Source: Prauserella endophytica
GTDB lineage: Bacteria; Actinomycetota; Actinomycetes; Mycobacteriales; Pseudonocardiaceae
Assembly (NCBI RefSeq): GCF_005146945.1
Contig: NZ_SWMS01000015.1
Coordinates: 1-64,000, forward strand
DNA length: 64,000 bases
Direction of reading: 5' to 3'
Shown here: positions 60,441 through 64,000 of the stretch, in pieces
How positions within the stretch are numbered: position 1 is the first letter of the stretch
Layout: every line of letters begins with the position of its first letter
Translations under genes and position numbers: made by a program
The notes under the pieces: generated by a model
The model's input: the letters and a program-made list of their open reading frames with translations, nothing else
Told to the model about the DNA's origin: nothing
Databases searched by the model: none

Positions 60441-60980
60441 ATGGTCCACGCACGCTCCGGTGCGCCGGGGGAGCTGGGCGCGCTCGAGAACCTCTGCAAC
60501 TCGGCGCGCCTGCTCCGCACGGAGGACGCACTGATCACCCCCGCCAGCACCGCGGCCTGGCTGCGTGAGCACGGGCTGGAACTCGGGGAGCCGAACCGCG
60601 AGGAGCACGAGCTGCTCCTCGCGTTCAGGGAGACCGTGCGCGACCACCTCGCCGGCGCAGATCCGGCCGCGAGCGCCGCGCCGCTGAACCGCTTCGCCGA
60701 GTCCACTGTGGCCGGTGTCCGGTGGTCGGACTCCGGTGAACCCGAGGTGCCGCCGAAGAAACCGGGCGGCGTCGAGGGCTATGTCGCATCGCTGCTGGGA
60801 ATTCTGTTCACGGCGGGGCTGCTGGGCGAGCTGGAGCGGCTGAAGGTGTGCCGCAACCCGGACTGCCGCTACGTGTTCTACGACCGCTCCCCCGGCCGCA
60901 ACAGCGTGTGGTGCAGCATGGACATCTGCGGTGCCCGGCACAAGATGCGGACCTACCGCTCACGGCACGCGCGCCCCTGA
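60441..60980 (+). CDS. CGNR zinc-finger (ABATE-domain) regulator
   Basis: The 179-residue protein has an N-terminal ABATE-type stress domain (LGALENLCNSARLL, ITPASTAAWLREHGLELGEP) and a C-terminal CGNR zinc finger with CRNPDCRYVFYDRSPGRNSV and WCSMDICGARHKMRTYR. The usual CGNR tetrad reads CGAR. Such proteins are DNA-binding regulators found mostly in actinomycetes. No ribosome binding site is visible before the ATG; the message may be leaderless. Confidence 0.88.
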   Translation: MVHARSGAPGELGALENLCNSARLLRTEDALITPASTAAWLREHGLELGEPNREEHELLLAFRETVRDHLAGADPAASAAPLNRFAESTVAGVRWSDSGEPEVPPKKPGGVEGYVASLLGILFTAGLLGELERLKVCRNPDCRYVFYDRSPGRNSVWCSMDICGARHKMRTYRSRHARP

Positions 60981-60990
60981 GCCACCCAGC

Positions 60991-61099
60991 CGCAGTGAAG
61001 GCCACCTTCACTGCGTTGGTCAAACACAGCGGCGCGTCAGCGTCTCCGATTGGGCGGTGGTGGGCGACGAGTGGGCGCAGGCATGGTGGCCTTCACTGC
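60991..61099. repeat. CCTTCACTGCG hairpin repeat, second locus
   Basis: The 11-mer in inverted form (60991-61001 with 61005-61015, 3-nt loop) makes a perfect hairpin 10 nt after the CGNR stop. A third copy lies at 61089-61099, 15 nt before the end of the converging EamA gene. Same family as 53-93. It probably acts as a terminator for both genes. Confidence 0.7.
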
Positions 61100-61113
61100 G
61101 GGCCGGCAGCGGG

Positions 61114-62010
61114 TCACACGTGGCTGGGTTCCCGTGGCTTCGCCGGGGACGACCTCGCCAGGAATACGCCGATCAGCACCAGCACGGCACCGCCGAGGGT
61201 GTTCCAGCCGATACCCTCGCCGAGCAGGGCCACGCCGATCGCCGTCGACCACAACGGGGTCACGTAGGTGACGGTCGAGGCGACCGTGGGCCCCGCCGTG
61301 CGGATCACCCTGAGATTGAGCACGTAGGCGACGCCGGTCGCCCCCGCGCCGAGCACCACGAGCGCGAGCGCGGGACCCGCACCCGGCCACACCGGCGCGC
61401 CCTCGGCGAGGGGCGTGACGAGCAGCAGCTGCGCCGTGGCGGCACCGATCTGGGTCGCCGACAGCACCGTCGCCGACTCGTGCCGCTGCGAGAAGAACCT
61501 TCTGGTGTAGGCGAAACCGGCGCCGTAGCACGTTGTGGCCGCCACGCACGCGAGGCTGCCCGCGAGCACCCCGCCGCTCGCGCCCTGCCACACGCCCAGC
61601 AGCACGAGCACCCCGGCGAACCCGGTGAGCAGGCCGGCGACCCGCGCGGGCGTGGGCCGCTCCGATGACACCAGGGCGAGCGCGAACAGCAGCGTCGTCA
61701 GCGGAGTCGTCGCGTTGATCACCCCGGCGAGCACCGAGCTGACGTGCGTCTGACCGTACGCGACGAGCGTGAACGGCACCGCGTTGAGCAGCGCTGCGAC
61801 CACGGCGGCGTGGCCCCAGGTCCGGGGGTCCCTCGGCAGCGGCGTGCGCAGCACGGCGCACAGCACGAGCAGGGTGAGGGCGCCGAACAGGCACCGCCAG
61901 AACGCCACCCAGAGCGGCGCGACGCCCGCGTCCACCGCGATCTTGATCAGCGAGAAGCTCGCGCCCCACATGGCCGAGACCAGCACGAAGCCCGGCAGCC
62001 AACGGATCAT
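61114..62010 (-). CDS. EamA/DMT-family transporter
   Basis: The 298-residue protein has ten predicted helices in two EamA repeats (VLVSAMWGASFSLIKIAVDA, then GAGATGVAYVLNLRVIRTAG). Such transporters export amino acids, nucleosides or drugs. It is divergent from a LysR gene at 62126, which probably controls it. Confidence 0.92.
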   Translation of the reverse strand: MIRWLPGFVLVSAMWGASFSLIKIAVDAGVAPLWVAFWRCLFGALTLLVLCAVLRTPLPRDPRTWGHAAVVAALLNAVPFTLVAYGQTHVSSVLAGVINATTPLTTLLFALALVSSERPTPARVAGLLTGFAGVLVLLGVWQGASGGVLAGSLACVAATTCYGAGFAYTRRFFSQRHESATVLSATQIGAATAQLLLVTPLAEGAPVWPGAGPALALVVLGAGATGVAYVLNLRVIRTAGPTVASTVTYVTPLWSTAIGVALLGEGIGWNTLGGAVLVLIGVFLARSSPAKPREPSHV

Positions 62011-62090
62011 GTCCCCACCTTCCCCCTCTCACCGGCCACGGGTCCGGCGATTTCCGGTCACGACCTTGCCCGCGGGGCGATAATGAGTCC

Positions 62091-62101
62091 AACAAGTTGT
62101 T
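62091..62101. promoter_or_regulatory. AACAA-G-TTGTT palindrome, LysR-type site candidate
   Basis: The palindrome lies in the 115-nt region between the divergent EamA and LysR genes, 25 nt before the LysR start, as expected for a T-N11-A type autoregulatory site. Three ATGAG repeats surround it. Confidence 0.5.
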
Positions 62102-62125
62102 CCGCCATGACTATGAGAGTTGCTC

Positions 62126-62989
62126 ATGAGCCTGAACCTGGCGCAGCTACGCGCGTTCGTCGCGGTGGCCGATGAGGGTGGCTTCGGTGCGGCGGCGGGC
62201 GCGCTGGGGGTCAGCCAGTCCGCGGTCTCGCACGCGGTGGCGGCGCTCGAGAAGGCCGTCGGCCTCCCGGTGCTGTCCCGTGACCGCAGGCCGAGGCCGA
62301 CGGCGTTCGGAGAGGACATCCTCGTGCACGCGAGGGCGGCGCTCTCGGCGGCGACCGCGATCACCACGCTCGCCGCCGAGCACACGGGGTCGGCGAAGGG
62401 CACTGTTCGCCTCGCCGCGCCGCCGAGTGTGTGCCAGGGGCTGCTGCCCGCGTTGCTGGAGCACTGGGCCGCCGAGCTCCCGCACATCTCGGTGCAGCTG
62501 TTCGAGGGCGAGGACGACGAGGTGGCCGAATGGCTGGGCAACGGCACGGCCGACGCCGCCGTGCTGGTGGACCCGGAGCGCGACACCGGAACCGTGGTCG
62601 GCGAGGACGTCTTCCACGCTGTGGTGCGCCGGGATCACCCGCTCGCCGGCGAGGCCGCGATCTCGGTGGCCGACCTCGCCGACGACCCGCTGCTGCTCTC
62701 GGCGGGCGGCTGCGAGCCGCACGTCCGGCGGCTCTTCCGCGCGGCGGGCACTCCGCTCAGGGCGACCCACCACGTGCGCGAGCTGGGGACGCTGCTGGCG
62801 ATGGTGACGCACGGCGTTGGCGTGTCGGTGGCGCCGGGGCTGGTCTCCGCGTTGCTCGGCCGTGAGCTCGTGCTCGTGCCGCTGCGGGAGACGGTCGGCC
62901 GCCGCCTGGTGCTGACCGGACCGCAGCACCAGCCCTGGCAGCCCGCGACCACCGCGCTGGTCGCGTCGGCCCGCCGCCGAACTCGGTGA
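62126..62989 (+). CDS. LysR-family transcriptional regulator
   Basis: The 287-residue protein has the LysR winged helix (NLAQLRAFVAVADEGGFGAA, LGVSQSAVSHAVAALEKAVG) and an effector domain (VRLAAPPSVCQGLLPALLEH, DHPLAGEAAISVADLADDPL). It likely controls the divergent EamA exporter. Confidence 0.93.
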   Translation: MSLNLAQLRAFVAVADEGGFGAAAGALGVSQSAVSHAVAALEKAVGLPVLSRDRRPRPTAFGEDILVHARAALSAATAITTLAAEHTGSAKGTVRLAAPPSVCQGLLPALLEHWAAELPHISVQLFEGEDDEVAEWLGNGTADAAVLVDPERDTGTVVGEDVFHAVVRRDHPLAGEAAISVADLADDPLLLSAGGCEPHVRRLFRAAGTPLRATHHVRELGTLLAMVTHGVGVSVAPGLVSALLGRELVLVPLRETVGRRLVLTGPQHQPWQPATTALVASARRRTR

Positions 62990-62999
62990 CTAGATCGAT

Positions 63000-63383
63000 T
63001 CAGTGGACGCGGGCGCCCGCCGCGATGCCCGCCTCGCTGACGGCGGCGATCGCCTCGCCCAGATCGGGGTAGACCGGCAGCGAGCGGTCGAGCCCCGTCA
63101 CGGACAGCGGGCGCAGCACCGGCTGGCGTCCCGTCAACGCCCACGGGAGCGCGCGCCGCCCCGCCGCGGTCGACAGCCGCACCAGCAGCGACAACCCCGC
63201 CGCGCCGAAGAAACTGGTCTCGGTCAGGTCGAGCACCAGGGAGCGCGCCACCCACAACTGCTCGTCGACACAGTCGCGCAACGCGGGCACGGCGATGATG
63301 TCGACCTCGCCCGCGACGTGCGTCACCACGAGCCCGGCCCGGCCGGGCTCGACTCTGATGTCGATGGTCCTGACGTCATCCAC
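63000..63383 (-). CDS. STAS-domain anti-sigma factor antagonist-like protein
   Basis: The 127-residue protein has a single STAS domain (RAGLVVTHVAGEVDIIAVPA, LVLDLTETSFFGAAGLSLLV). Antagonists of the SpoIIAA type carry a Ser that is phosphorylated by the anti-sigma kinase in the loop D-S-S-G-L. Here the loop reads GAAGL, without Ser or Thr, so normal switching is unlikely. No kinase or sigma gene is adjacent. Its end converges on the LysR gene with 10 nt between. Confidence 0.88.
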   Translation of the reverse strand: MDDVRTIDIRVEPGRAGLVVTHVAGEVDIIAVPALRDCVDEQLWVARSLVLDLTETSFFGAAGLSLLVRLSTAAGRRALPWALTGRQPVLRPLSVTGLDRSLPVYPDLGEAIAAVSEAGIAAGARVH

Positions 63384-63594
63384 TTGGTCGCCGCCTTCCG
63401 GTTGCTCGCGGTCTCGCGGAGAGCCGGCTGGGACACGGGTTGCTACAGCTCAACCACCTGCTGCGACCGTACGCGCACCGCGCGTCGGCACGCAAGACCG
63501 GTCACCGTTCGTGAATCGTCCATTATGGACTGTTTTGCGCTCGCCGCGGTCCGGGTAACCGGCGGTCGCCACGAAGCGAGTGAAGGAGCTGACG

Positions 63595-64000
63595 ATGTCC
63601 GAACCGCGTGCGGAGGGGCCCGCCCTGGTGTGGGCGGGCGAGAGCGGCGCACCCGTCGTGCTCGTCCTGGACCCGTTGGGAGAGGCCAAACACGAGGAGA
63701 TCCCGCCCACGTGGAACGAGATCGCGGGTGACCGGCACGTCTGCTGGTGCCGGCTGCCCGTTGCGGGAGGGCTCACCGAAGCCGAGGAGCTGATGGCGGA
63801 TCCCGACGCGCTCGGCTCGCCGGTCGACATCGTGGTGAGCGGGCCGAACGCCTTCGATGGCCTCGACATGGCCGCGCGGCACACCGGCACGGTGCGATCC
63901 GTACTCCTCGTCGACCCGGAATCCCACAGCCTCCACGACGGCGAAGACCGAATGTCCACACGGAGGAGTGAACTCGAGGGCGCCGGGATCACGGTCACCG
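63595..64000 (+). CDS. hypothetical protein, runs off the window
   Basis: ATG at 63595 has AAGGAG 7 nt upstream, and the frame stays open to the end of the window (135 codons). The start MSEPRAEGPALVWAGES, then VVLVLDPLGEAKHEE and DIVVSGPNAFDGLDMAARHT, recalls an alpha/beta-hydrolase-type fold without a Ser nucleophile elbow, but no family was recognised with confidence. Confidence 0.65.
   Translation, partial: MSEPRAEGPALVWAGESGAPVVLVLDPLGEAKHEEIPPTWNEIAGDRHVCWCRLPVAGGLTEAEELMADPDALGSPVDIVVSGPNAFDGLDMAARHTGTVRSVLLVDPESHSLHDGEDRMSTRRSELEGAGITVT

Noticed and set aside
1-64000. tRNA or rRNA genes, integrase, att sites or plasmid origin
   Set aside because: None recognised by eye on either strand, so the acquired-looking stretch is not claimed to be an integrative element.

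Overview
The window is chromosomal DNA of a high-GC actinomycete, most likely from the Pseudonocardiaceae (Amycolatopsis, Prauserella or Saccharomonospora type). The signs are very GC-rich codon use, many GTG and some TTG starts, helix-turn-helix/DUF5753 regulators, Tat-exported phosphatases, a cobalamin riboswitch in front of metE, and the short hairpin repeat CCTTCACTGCG at both ends of the window. The genus is an inference. No rRNA, tRNA, CRISPR array, phage module or replication origin was seen.

Layout. 0-8.7 kb: two Tat-type phosphoesterases (NPP-like and PhoD) in one operon, a divergent EAL-CBS-GGDEF protein, and riboswitch-controlled metE. 8.7-11.7 kb: two tandem XRE/DUF5753 regulators, the first broken by an in-frame TAG, with palindromes and a duplicated 20-mer, then a GNAT-like protein. 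11.9-17.2 kb: a minus-strand group of tryptophanase, AraC regulator, small XRE protein and cobalamin-binding radical SAM enzyme. 17.7-21.7 kb: a tightly overlapping catabolic operon (class III aminotransferase, RidA, M81 metallopeptidase, FAH-family hydrolase), divergent from an IclR regulator. 22.9-26.7 kb: a second GNAT-like protein, a GntR-type mini-regulator, an intact AraC regulator, a decayed AraC regulator, and a second IclR paralogue.

26.8-42.7 kb looks acquired. It carries NTF2-like proteins, two SDRs, an AstE/AspA-type deacylase, a threonine-synthase-like PLP enzyme, an SMP-30 lactonase-like protein, a complete dipeptide-type ABC transporter (binding protein, two permeases, and two ATPases on opposite strands), an MFS exporter and a cytochrome P450. 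The stretch from 32.2 to 41.5 kb is visibly poorer in GC and contains a decayed IS110-family element. Matching 17-nt palindromes lie in front of the deacylase and of the binding protein, which suggests that uptake and breakdown are co-regulated.

42.9-55.2 kb resembles the front half of a legionaminic/nonulosonic acid pathway: CBS-nucleotidyltransferase, 4,6-dehydratase, DegT aminotransferase, left-handed-beta-helix acyltransferase and NeuC-type hydrolysing 2-epimerase, but no NeuB-type synthase. Mixed with these are an acyl-CoA dehydrogenase, a KAS III and two SDRs, then a regulator that fuses HTH, winged-helix, MNT-like and HEPN-like segments, and an MFS exporter. This suggests an N-acylated diamino-deoxysugar or related product. 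55.2-64 kb is ordinary accessory and housekeeping content: NUDIX, DUF2237, VOC with its ArsR regulator, methyltransferase, CYTH, alpha/beta hydrolase, CGNR regulator, EamA transporter, LysR regulator, STAS, and a gene running off the end.
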